A stretch of 5,156 nucleotides of DNA from Limisphaerales bacterium (GCA_003152145.1 PLZL01000082.1:1054-6209), one strand, 5' to 3'; shown: positions 1 through 5,147, numbered from the stretch's first letter. Notes: generated by a model not told the origin, from the sequence alone. Made by a program: numbers and translations.

Positions 1-402
1 GGCACCGGCTCCGGCATTCTGGCGATTGCGGCCGCAAAACTCGGCTACGGGCCGATTCACGCATTTGACTTCGATGCCAACGCGATCCAAATTGCCCGCG
101 TGAACGCCCGCATGAACAGCGTCGCCGGCAAAATCCGCCTTTGGCACGGCGACGTTGCGAAACTGCCGACGCGCCCGTTGCGAAAATATGCTTTGATTTG
201 CGCCAACCTAATTTCAGACCTGCTCATCGCCGAGCGTCGCCGGATTGTGTCACAGTTGAATCGCGGCGGAAAGCTGGTGCTGGCGGGCATTTTGAAATCG
301 GAGTTCCGGGAAGTGCGGGCGGCGTTTGAAATGCTGGGCTTGAAACCTCTTTCCATCAAAACCGAAAAAGAGTGGCGGTCAGGTTTATTTCGGGCGGTGT
401 AA
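1..402 (+). CDS. prmA: Ribosomal protein L11 methyltransferase PrmA, C-terminal part (5' end outside the window)
   Basis: This is the SAM-dependent methyltransferase that methylates ribosomal protein L11. The frame is open from base 1 and gives 133 residues. It begins inside SAM-binding motif I (GTGSGILAIAAAKLG) and continues with the acidic motif II (HAFDFDANAIQIARVNA), whose Asp would contact the SAM ribose. The family's substrate-side motif appears as CANLISDLL, where PrmA proteins usually have NPPY-like 'ANI'. The late strand GGKLVLAGIL and the terminal EEW-like segment (EKEWRSGLFRAV) match the ends of PrmA proteins. A full PrmA is roughly 280-300 residues, so the L11-recognition N-terminal domain and about half the protein lie upstream of the window. 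A generic small-molecule methyltransferase is less likely because of the AGIL...EW ending. No terminator hairpin is evident directly after the stop. Confidence 0.85.
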   Translation, partial: GTGSGILAIAAAKLGYGPIHAFDFDANAIQIARVNARMNSVAGKIRLWHGDVAKLPTRPLRKYALICANLISDLLIAERRRIVSQLNRGGKLVLAGILKSEFREVRAAFEMLGLKPLSIKTEKEWRSGLFRAV

Positions 403-491
403 AAACATTTTTGAACATTGAAGCGGGAAGCGAAGTCTGATTTGTAGAAATGAAAATGAAGATTGGCAGGTCATCGGCGGGGGAGGTTGGC

Positions 492-533
492 ATGCTTTAC
501 GCTGTGATTTTGGTGAAAGGAAAAATGCTATGA
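492..533 (+). CDS. Possible 13-codon leader ORF, translationally coupled to the next gene
   Basis: The short frame encodes MLYAVILVKGKML. It has a good Shine-Dalgarno sequence (GGGAGG around 481-486) five to six bases before its ATG. Its TGA (531-533) overlaps the ATG at 530 of the following small gene as ATGA, the usual arrangement for translational coupling. No run of a single amino acid suggests attenuation. It may be a real leader peptide or a chance ORF that happens to hold the better ribosome-binding site. Confidence 0.3.
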   Translation: MLYAVILVKGKML

Positions 534-694
534 TGAAGACACTGGAGTTCATGGGCGAAGCCATTCGCAATCCAAAGCATCCGTTCCGCAAAACTGACAA
601 CCAGCCTAAAAAAGCGCGGAAAAACCGCTACGAACGCAGGAAAATCAAGGAATATCTCCATCTGGCGGATCTGCTGTCCGAAGAAATGGCGTGA
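530..694 (+). CDS. Small basic protein of unknown function (54 aa)
   Basis: I do not recognise the family. The frame opens with two adjacent ATG codons (530 and 533). A Shine-Dalgarno-like AAAGG at 516-520 lies nine bases before the first. The product begins MMKTLEFMGEAI, has a strongly basic centre (KKARKNRYERRKIKEY) and ends with a short acidic amphipathic helix (HLADLLSEEMA). It has no signal peptide, membrane segment or cysteine. The helix-rich basic composition would suit a nucleic-acid or ribosome contact, but that is only composition. It lies downstream of prmA on the same strand, 127 bases after its stop, and converges with the Fur-family gene. The good RBS, double start and gene-like composition support coding; a random small ORF cannot be excluded. 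Confidence 0.5.
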   Translation: MMKTLEFMGEAIRNPKHPFRKTDNQPKKARKNRYERRKIKEYLHLADLLSEEMA

Positions 695-703
695 GCCCGT
701 TTT

Positions 704-753
704 TGGACAGCGTGTCCAGAAAACGCCAGCCTGTTCCGGCCCAAACCGGCCGG
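704..753. other. Two small inverted repeats in the convergent gap
   Basis: TGGACA (704-709) and TGTCCA (713-718) form a 6-bp stem with a three-base loop. CCGGCC (736-741) and GGCCGG (748-753) form a second stem with a six-base loop. Both lie between the converging small gene (stop at 694) and the Fur-family gene (stop at 764), where a terminator is expected. Neither is followed by a proper U-run on either strand, so they are at best weak or Rho-assisted terminators. Confidence 0.25.
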
Positions 754-763
754 CGGGGAAAAA

Positions 764-1216
764 TCACCGCTGGCAGTCCGGACAGATTCCAAAAAACTCC
801 AGCTTGTGGGTCACGGCCTTGAAGCCGTTTCGGGCGGCGATTCGTTTCTCAATTTTCTCCGGGAAGCATTCTTCAATCTCCACGACTTCCGAACATTTCG
901 TGCAGACCAGATGGTGGTGATGCCCGTCGTCGTTTTCGCCGACGAGTTCGAATCGCGCGGCGCCATCGCCAAAATCAAACCGCTTCACCATGCCCATTTC
1001 CTCCAGCAGGTGCATCGATCGGTAAATGGTCGCCAAGTCACACCGGCCTCCGGGCATTTCGGAAAAAATCTCCCGGTTTGTGAGCGGATGCGGATGGCGC
1101 CGCAGAATCTCCAGAATGGCCGCGCGCGGGCCGGTGATTTTGCGCGACTGGCGGCGCAGCCGGCTTGTCAACGCGGACATTTCCTGGCGCTTGTGCGGGT
1201 GCGCGTGCGGTTTCAT
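764..1216 (-). CDS. Fur-family metalloregulator (Fur/Zur/PerR type)
   Basis: This is a metal-dependent DNA-binding repressor of 150 residues, normal size for Fur-family proteins. The N-terminal winged helix contains ITGPRAAILEIL (about 27-38) and the recognition helix CDLATIYRSMHLLEEMG (about 59-75). The C-terminal dimerisation domain has a FEL strand (89-91), a His cluster HHHHLVC (99-105), and two CxxC pairs, CTKC (105-108) and CPDC (145-148), which form the structural zinc site. HKLEFFGICPDC is a typical family ending. Glu in FEL matches the regulatory site of Fur, where Zur proteins usually carry Cys, so Fur-like is slightly favoured. The adjacent operon of proteins lacking zinc cysteines argues for Zur. 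The N-terminus is histidine-rich (MKPHAHPHKRQEM). The ATG at 1216 has only GGA abutting it, so a start at Met13 (1180) is possible. The upstream terminator and a palindrome 44 bases before the start suggest separate, autoregulated transcription. Confidence 0.9.
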   Translation of the reverse strand: MKPHAHPHKRQEMSALTSRLRRQSRKITGPRAAILEILRRHPHPLTNREIFSEMPGGRCDLATIYRSMHLLEEMGMVKRFDFGDGAARFELVGENDDGHHHHLVCTKCSEVVEIEECFPEKIEKRIAARNGFKAVTHKLEFFGICPDCQR

Positions 1217-1260
1217 TCCGATTCAAAAATCGCACCGGCGATTTCCGAAATCAAGTGAAT

Positions 1261-1275
1261 TGCAAATCGTTTGCA
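1261..1275. promoter_or_regulatory. Candidate Fur-family operator (7-1-7 palindrome)
   Basis: TGCAAATCGTTTGCA has six-base arms TGCAAA and TTTGCA that are exact reverse complements around TCG. The 15-bp span and 7-1-7 symmetry match the core geometry of Fur, PerR and Zur boxes, although the bases differ from the classical TGATAAT arms. It lies 44 bases upstream of the Fur-family ATG, in an AT-rich stretch where a promoter is expected, which fits autoregulation. No clear -35/-10 pair could be fixed. Confidence 0.5.
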
Positions 1276-1350
1276 GATTGTTTTAAAAAAATCCAACCCA
1301 AAACTGTAGTGGCATCGTGTGAGCGCCGTGGACTTTTGCTGGGAACGGAA

Positions 1351-1378
1351 ACAAAAAGCGGCGGTCGCAGACCGCCGC
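1351..1378 (-). terminator. Intrinsic terminator of the dksA-like/rpmG/rpsR operon
   Basis: GCGGCGGTC (1358-1366) and GACCGCCGC (1370-1378) form a perfect 9-bp GC-rich stem with a three-base loop. On the minus strand the stem is followed at once by TTTTTGTTT (1357-1349), the U-run of a Rho-independent terminator. It starts 20 bases after the rpsR stop and therefore separates rpsR from the Fur-family gene downstream. Confidence 0.85.
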
Positions 1379-1398
1379 CACAATCACGGTTCAGGAAT

Positions 1399-1656
1399 TT
1401 ACTTCATCAACAGCATCTGGCGGGCACGTTTGATGGCGCGGGTCATGCGGCGCTGATAATGCGCGGGGAGGCCGGTGTATTTGCGCGGCAGGATGCGGCC
1501 CTGGTCGGTCACGAACTGCCGGAGCAGATTCGTGTTCTTGAAATCGAGCGCATCCACGGTGAAGTCAATCTTCGGTTTCGGGCGCGGCGTGCGGTTTTCC
1601 ATCGTGCGGCGCGAGCCGCGTTTGTCGGGTTTGTCGGTGTGCGTTTTGCGGGGCAT
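1399..1656 (-). CDS. rpsR: 30S ribosomal protein S18 (bS18), form without zinc cysteines
   Basis: S18 is a small-subunit protein that pairs with S6 on the platform and binds 16S rRNA. The 85-residue product has the family core: DALDFKNTNLLRQFVTDQG, then the RNA-binding ILPRKYTGLPAHYQRR and the terminal helix RAIKRARQMLL. A basic, disordered N-terminus of about 28 residues (MPRKTHTDKPDKRGSRR...) extends it. There is no cysteine, so this is the C-minus form. The ATG at 1656 is chosen because AAGGAG (1673-1668) lies 11 bases upstream, inside the end of rpmG, and because S18 similarity stops there; the open frame reaches further upstream only by overlapping rpmG. It is the last gene of the operon, two bases after rpmG. 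rpmG-rpsR is not the classical rpsF-rpsR-rplI order. Confidence 0.95.
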   Translation of the reverse strand: MPRKTHTDKPDKRGSRRTMENRTPRPKPKIDFTVDALDFKNTNLLRQFVTDQGRILPRKYTGLPAHYQRRMTRAIKRARQMLLMK

Positions 1657-1658
1657 GA

Positions 1659-1826
1659 TTACTTGATCTCCTTGTGCAAGGTGTGACGGCGCAACGCGGG
1701 GTTGTATTTTTTTATTTCCAGCTTTTCCGTCTTCAACTTTTTGTTGCGCGAGGTGGTGTAGCGCGAAGGCGATTTGCCCTCCTTGCGCGCCTCGGTGCAT
1801 TCAATGGTGATGGTTTCGCGCGGCAT
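1659..1826 (-). CDS. rpmG: 50S ribosomal protein L33 (bL33), form without a zinc ribbon
   Basis: L33 is a small protein of the large subunit near the E site. The 55-residue product begins [17 protein letters not shown], has the core [17 protein letters not shown] and ends [10 protein letters not shown], the characteristic L33 C-terminus. Zinc-binding L33 has two CxxC pairs. Here only the first Cys (residue 10) remains; its partner is Ala and the second pair is replaced by NPAL, so the protein cannot hold the usual four-Cys zinc. The start at 1826 follows AAAGGA (1839-1834) by seven bases and lies three bases after the stop of the DksA-like gene. The stop is two bases before rpsR. This tight packing indicates one transcript and probable translational coupling. 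Confidence 0.95.
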   Translation of the reverse strand: MPRETITIECTEARKEGKSPSRYTTSRNKKLKTEKLEIKKYNPALRRHTLHKEIK

Positions 1827-1829
1827 AAC

Positions 1830-2417
1830 TTATTCCTTTTCCTTGGCCTTTTGCTCGTCGCCCGGCTCCTCTTCTTCCGTCTCAACTTCCGTGACACCAG
1901 CGCTGTCAATCGTGCCGAGCGCCCCCAGCCGGCGCTGGCGCAACGCACCGTCCTTTTCCAATTGCGCCTGCGCATTCACCGTGAACCGCGTCCACGGAAT
2001 CGCTTCGAGCCGTGCGCGCGGAATCGGTTTCCCGGTCAACTCGCAGACGCCATAGGTCTTCTTCTCGATGCGCTTGAGCGCCTCCTCGATTTCGTAGACG
2101 GCATCCTGGTCCGACGACAGCAGGCTCAACGCGAAGTCGCGGTCGAAATTGTCCGTGCCCGAATCCGCCATGTGCAGACTGTAACCCGGCATCTCCTGCG
2201 CCGAATCCTTCGCCAGCCCGTTCATCTGGTGGAGCAACTGCTCGCGCAGTTCAAGCAGCCGGCTGTAATACTTCTGCCACTCGGCTTTGACTTTTTTTGG
2301 CTCGGCAACGGCTCTGGCTTTTGCCATCGGCCGGCCGAGAATCGCCGCGGCCGTGGCGGACGCCTGCGACCTGCCGCGCGGCGCCGGTTTCCTGGTTTCT
2401 GTTTTCTTCGCTGTCAC
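1830..2417 (-). CDS. TraR/DksA-family RNA-polymerase-binding protein lacking the zinc-finger cysteines
   Basis: DksA-type proteins bind RNA polymerase in the secondary channel and modulate initiation. The 195-residue product has a Lys/Ala/Arg-rich N-terminal extension (1-45) and then the helical hairpin (about 45-120). The family signature HMADSGTDNFDRDFALSLL (82-100) carries the acidic residues expected near the coiled-coil tip. The zinc-finger-like segment starts TYGVCELTGKPI (121-132) and includes RLEAIP. The C-terminus is acidic (VETEEEEPGDEQ). The four Cys of classical DksA are Cys125, Thr128, Thr146 and Ala149 here with the spacing kept, so zinc binding is lost as in the zinc-independent DksA2 type. 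The start is GTG (2417); an in-frame TGA (2423-2421) just upstream blocks a longer reading. The RBS is weak and ATG 2327 (Met31) is an alternative. First gene of the operon with rpmG and rpsR. Confidence 0.85.
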   Translation of the reverse strand: MTAKKTETRKPAPRGRSQASATAAAILGRPMAKARAVAEPKKVKAEWQKYYSRLLELREQLLHQMNGLAKDSAQEMPGYSLHMADSGTDNFDRDFALSLLSSDQDAVYEIEEALKRIEKKTYGVCELTGKPIPRARLEAIPWTRFTVNAQAQLEKDGALRQRRLGALGTIDSAGVTEVETEEEEPGDEQKAKEKE

Positions 2418-2602
2418 AATTCAAAAAAATTTCCGGCTTCAAATCCGGTCCGTCAAGAGCGCGGGAATGTAGCAAAGAAAACCGAATGCGCCACTAAAAT
2501 CTTCAAAAAAATTTGGCACAGACCACAGCGCAATTCGGAGGTTTTGAATGAAGTGGCATATTTTATCGGGTTGAACACGAAACAATTATGGAATGGTTTT
2601 CT
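2418..2602. other. Intergenic region upstream of the DksA-like operon
   Basis: These 185 bases must hold the promoter for the dksA-like/rpmG/rpsR operon, read on the minus strand. Several AT-rich blocks are present (2418-2432, 2505-2515, 2558-2566), and TTGTTT (2588-2583) with TAAAAT (2568-2563) is a poor promoter candidate with a 14-base spacer. I saw no TGCAAA/TTTGCA palindrome like the one before the Fur-family gene and no strong hairpin. Confidence 0.3.
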
Positions 2603-3514
2603 TCATGGCGTCGTTCTGACTTGGCTGGCGGGATATTGATGCGGCGGTTTCCCATGAAAATGCAAATCGGCGAAGTCCAAAAACAAATCCCAGTCTTCCG
2701 GCAAAACGTCGTGCTTACCGGTGTGCGTCTGGAACCCGAACTCGCGCATGTTGGGCACGTCGAGCGGCGGCGGGCAGCTTTCAAGCACGGCGGAGGTGAG
2801 AATCGAGCCGCTTCCATTCGTCACGCAATCCGGCGGCAAACTGGTTACGCCTCTTCCTCGCCGAACAAACGATAGACCGGGCTGGCGGCAATCACGGCTT
2901 CAAATTCACCACACGGATCGCCCCATTGATCGAGGCGGCCGGTGCTCAAATGAAGCAATCGGGGGTAATCAACGAATTCAGCACGTGCGAGTCCACGGGC
3001 ATTTCGCTGATGCGATTACTGTAAGCGAGAAAATTCCGGCAGAACTGATACGATAAACCATGGCACATGCTCGTCATGGTTTCGCCATAATCGCGGCGTG
3101 ACATAGACGCACCTAATTCGACTTAGCAACCTGCAATCACCATGGCGAAGCGCGTGTCCTGCGCGCCCGCCCACAACGCAGTCTTGCCGAGACGCGAATG
3201 CCCCAGCATGGCGATCCGCCTAGCATCAACGTCATTTTCCGCCACCAAATAATCCAAAACGCGGCTCGCGCCCCAGGCCCACGTGGAGATCGCCCCCAAT
3301 TATCTGGTGCGGCATTGGTTTCGGCCGGTTTCATGTAAAGCGAGCGGACGCCGTATTTCCAAGCGCTGCCATAGGCGAGGTCCATCTCAATGTCGTCGTA
3401 ATCAACAATCGCAATCCCATAACCGCGCGCGAGCGTCTGCTTGACTTTCCAATTGTGCGACGTGCCGCGAATCCCGAAGGCAAATCAGGAAATCCTCTGC
3501 CACGGCTTTTTTTT
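2603..3514 (-). pseudogene. Decayed CE15-type (glucuronoyl) esterase gene, 5'-truncated and frameshifted
   Basis: CE15 enzymes are alpha/beta-hydrolases that cleave glucuronoyl esters linking hemicellulose to lignin. Read right to left, the remnant shows RGTSHNWKVKQTLARGYGIA (about 3409-3468) and GVRSLYMKPAETNAAPD. A frame change at the C-run 3293-3297 is followed by [15 protein letters not shown] and the nucleophile elbow [16 protein letters not shown] (Ser codon 3195-3197). An in-frame TAA (3123-3125) falls in the SGELGA-like loop. SRRDYGETMTSMCHGLSYQF continues to another frame change near 2950-2965, then STGRLDQWGDPCGEF. A last shift near 2845 leads to the C-terminal block HTGKHDVLPEDWDLFLDFAD with the catalytic His. 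Candidate Ser, Glu, Asp and His catalytic residues all survive, so decay is recent, but at least three frameshifts and a stop preclude one product. The N-terminal part (signal peptide and first strands) is absent. Sequencing error could explain one or two lesions at the homopolymers, not all. Confidence 0.85.
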
Positions 3515-3588
3515 GAGGACTGGGAAAGTTCTTTGCGCGCTCGTTCGATGATTTTCGCCAAGACGGTGATGCTGATTTTTTGGCTCAT
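3507..3588 (-). pseudogene. 5' remnant of an unidentified gene coupled to the thioesterase
   Basis: An ATG at 3588 overlaps the thioesterase stop as ATGA. It opens a frame starting MSQKISITVLAKIIERARKE, a plausible amphipathic basic N-terminus. After the A8 run (T-run 3507-3514 on the plus strand) the frame runs into the esterase remnant out of phase and stops at 3331 with non-protein-like composition. I do not recognise the peptide. It may be the original start of a gene whose body was lost when the esterase fragment was joined. Confidence 0.3.
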
Positions 3589-4025
3589 GCTGGTTCCATG
3601 AATTTGCCGGTGGCGGTGGCTTTGACGCAACCGCCTTGTTTCAATTCCGCCGCCAGCAAATGCAGTGGCGGCAGCGAGCGTGTGATCCAGGCGCGAATGT
3701 GCATCTCCTCGCCAATCACCACTGGTTCATGGTAGCGCACGTTTAATTCTCCGGTCATCGCCGCGCAGTCATGGGCGAACAGGCAGTTCGTCATGGCACC
3801 ATCCAGCAACGAGGCAACCACTCCGCCGTGCAACATGCCCGGGAATCCTTCCAACGCGGGATGGCCCAAAAACGTGGCGATGACCGAGCCGTCCTCCTCG
3901 CAGGTAAATTTCAATCCAAGACCGAGCGGGTTTGACAGGCTGCACACCATGCAAAAGGGATGGGCTTCAGCCCGGAGGGATTTGAACCGGATTTGCTTCA
4001 AGGCGGATGAGTCGGACATAGTCAT
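3585..4025 (-). CDS. PaaI-like hotdog-fold acyl-CoA thioesterase
   Basis: This protein probably hydrolyses an acyl- or aryl-CoA thioester in the cytoplasm; the substrate cannot be read from the sequence. The 146-residue product matches the single-hotdog PaaI group. An N-terminal HPFCMVCSLSNPLGLGLKF (22-40) is the family's Cys-rich entry segment. The central helix motif LHGGVVASLLDGAM (65-78) has the HGG turn and the catalytic-type Asp75. The strand ELNVRYHEPVVIGEEMHIRA (93-112) follows, and the protein ends TATGKFMEPA. No signal peptide is present. The start is ATG 4025 or the in-frame ATG 4019; neither has a clear Shine-Dalgarno sequence. Three AACGTT repeats lie just upstream. Its stop overlaps an ATG of a lost downstream gene. 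It is the only apparently intact gene between two pseudogenes. Confidence 0.85.
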   Translation of the reverse strand: MTMSDSSALKQIRFKSLRAEAHPFCMVCSLSNPLGLGLKFTCEEDGSVIATFLGHPALEGFPGMLHGGVVASLLDGAMTNCLFAHDCAAMTGELNVRYHEPVVIGEEMHIRAWITRSLPPLHLLAAELKQGGCVKATATGKFMEPA

Positions 4026-4228
4026 TTGATGAAGGGTGAAACGTTAGAACGTTAATTCCAACAACGTTAGAAATATGATGCGTGTCCAGCTTGCAAAGCA
4101 AGTGCATTTGCTGAATCATCTGGTGCGCGGCAACGACAAGTTGTAGTGCTTGATTGTAGCCGCCGCCGCGCTTGGATTTTAACGATGCTGAATAGTTTGT
4201 TCATTCCGCGATTTGAAAACCATTGCCT
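4026..4228. other. Divergent intergenic region with three AACGTT repeats
   Basis: This 203-base gap separates the divergent thioesterase (-) and NifX-like remnant (+). AACGTTAGAA occurs at 4040-4049 and 4063-4072, and a third AACGTT at 4048-4053. AACGTT is its own reverse complement, so the cluster, 15 to 47 bases before the thioesterase start, could be an operator. The rest (about 4075-4228) holds only a 23-codon ORF without an RBS and no recognisable RNA structure. Confidence 0.35.
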
Positions 4229-4419
4229 ATGACCATTGCCATTCCCACAAACGAAGGCCGCCTGCATGAACATTCTGGCGGCAGGACTCAGTTCGCGCCG
4301 GACTTCCGGACGCGACGATGGAAGACTTGGCGACCGCCTATTTGAACGGCCAGTTGACCGCGGCGCCGGAAAGCTGCGAACACCACGACCATCACGACCA
4401 CGGCCATCACCACGCGTGA
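4229..4419 (+). pseudogene. Deletion remnant of a NifX/NifB-type FeMo-cofactor-domain protein with His-rich tail
   Basis: Intact relatives are about 110-130-residue proteins of the dinitrogenase iron-molybdenum cofactor-binding family, which carry metal clusters. From ATG 4229 the frame reads MTIAIPTNEGRLHEH then SGGRTQFA, the family's N-terminus (usually EHFGG; Phe is Ser here). That frame then degenerates and stops at 4343-4345. In another frame, from about 4291, VRAGLPDATMEDLATAYLNG is the typical C-terminal helix. It is followed by QLTAAPESC and the metal-binding-looking tail EHHDHHDHGHHHA, ending at TGA 4417-4419. About 50-60 central residues are missing and the two parts are out of phase, so an internal deletion around 4285-4300 is the simplest explanation. 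The TGA overlaps the GTG of the methyltransferase downstream, indicating that the pair was once an operon. No clear RBS precedes the ATG. Confidence 0.75.
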
Positions 4420-5111
4420 AACAATCCTTGTCCAACACACTCGCGTTTTCGGCTACGACTCCGGCTGAATGTGTCTGGACGCCTGTGCGCTGGAACGAGG
4501 TGATGGCCAATCACCGGCAGCTTCAAGAACGCAACATGCTTCACCAGCGTTTCGGCTTCGACTCGGAGGCCAGCGTCCGGTTTGTCCTGAAAAGAGCGTT
4601 GCCATTGCGGGGGCGGGTGCTGGACATCGGCACGGGCAAAGGCCGTTTTGTCGTCGAGCTGGCGCGGCACGTCGCGAACGTGACGACGGTGGACGTCAGC
4701 GCCGAAGAGCAACGCCAGGCATGGCTGGAGGCGGCTTACGCGGATGTGGCCGACCGCATCCGCTTCGTGCTCCATGACGCGCGCTTTCTGCCGTGGTCGG
4801 CGGCCAGCTTCGACGCGGTCGTGTCCTGGAACGTCTTCCACCACCTGGATGATCCCAAGCGGGTGTTTGCAGAAATGCTTCGCGTGTTAAAACCCGGCGG
4901 CAAATTGGTGCTGGCTGATTTCTCTCCCAGCGGCTTTCGCATCATGGATGAGATCCACCGCGCCGAGGGCAAACGCCATCCGCATCCTCCCAGCCAGTTT
5001 GCCCACTGGCAGGCGTGCCTGCAAAAAATGGGATTCCGTGTGGGCCGCTTCTACGGCTGCCACCAGGAAGTCCTTGCAGCCGTCCACCAACCTGTCGCAG
5101 CTTTGTCTTGA
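4416..5111 (+). CDS. Class I SAM-dependent methyltransferase
   Basis: This is a methyltransferase of the ubiquinone-biosynthesis/type 11 fold; the substrate is unknown. From GTG 4416 it has 231 residues. An N-terminal helical region (WNEVMANHRQLQERNMLHQRF, about 26-46 in part) is followed by motif I VLDIGTGKGRF (68-78) and the SAM-ribose acidic strand TTVDVS (90-95). HDARFLPW comes next, then motif IV FDAVVSWNVFHHLDDP (132-147) and motif VI LKPGGKLVLADFSP (158-171). The C-terminus contains IHRAEGKRHPHPP and ends at TGA 5109-5111. GTG 4416 is chosen because it overlaps the preceding stop as GTGA and because coding-like sequence continues upstream of ATG 4503, the main alternative; neither has a good Shine-Dalgarno sequence. 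The open frame upstream of 4416 only shadows the NifX-like remnant. Association with a cofactor-domain protein suggests a metal or anaerobic metabolism role (inference). Loss of the upstream gene's frame may reduce its translation. Confidence 0.85.
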   Translation: MKQSLSNTLAFSATTPAECVWTPVRWNEVMANHRQLQERNMLHQRFGFDSEASVRFVLKRALPLRGRVLDIGTGKGRFVVELARHVANVTTVDVSAEEQRQAWLEAAYADVADRIRFVLHDARFLPWSAASFDAVVSWNVFHHLDDPKRVFAEMLRVLKPGGKLVLADFSPSGFRIMDEIHRAEGKRHPHPPSQFAHWQACLQKMGFRVGRFYGCHQEVLAAVHQPVAALS

Positions 5112-5147
5112 TTTCATTCCCCAAAACAAACCCAACCAGAAAGGACC

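Noticed and set aside
806..1258. Plus-strand 150-codon frame opposite the Fur-family gene
   Set aside because: It mirrors the conserved regulator and shows no motif of its own.
2548..2574. Eight-codon ORF (MKWHILSG) after a GGAG on the plus strand
   Set aside because: Too short to support. No plus-strand gene follows it, so a leader role has no target.
2418..2602. Search for a second copy of the TGCAAA/TTTGCA operator upstream of the DksA-like operon
   Set aside because: No such palindrome or close variant was seen, so direct control of that operon by the neighbouring regulator is not supported by the sequence.
1674..2639. Long plus-strand open frame (321 codons) opposite rpmG and the DksA-like gene
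   Set aside because: It is antisense to two well-supported genes, has an Arg/Leu/Phe-rich composition typical of GC-rich antisense frames and matches no family I recognise.
4075..4146. 23-codon ORF starting MMRVQLAKQVHLLNHL
   Set aside because: No Shine-Dalgarno sequence and no recognisable similarity; may be a chance ORF in the divergent intergenic region.
4236..4415. Extension of the methyltransferase to an upstream ATG at 4236
   Set aside because: This part of the frame translates the NifX-like remnant out of phase and has Arg/Pro-rich, non-family sequence; the GTGA overlap at 4416 is a better start.
4067..4510. Minus-strand 147-codon frame over the NifX-like remnant
   Set aside because: It is antisense to recognisable NifX-like and methyltransferase sequence and has low-complexity composition.
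4407..4844. Minus-strand 145-codon frame opposite the methyltransferase
   Set aside because: It is a shadow of the methyltransferase; the SAM-binding motifs are clearly on the plus strand.
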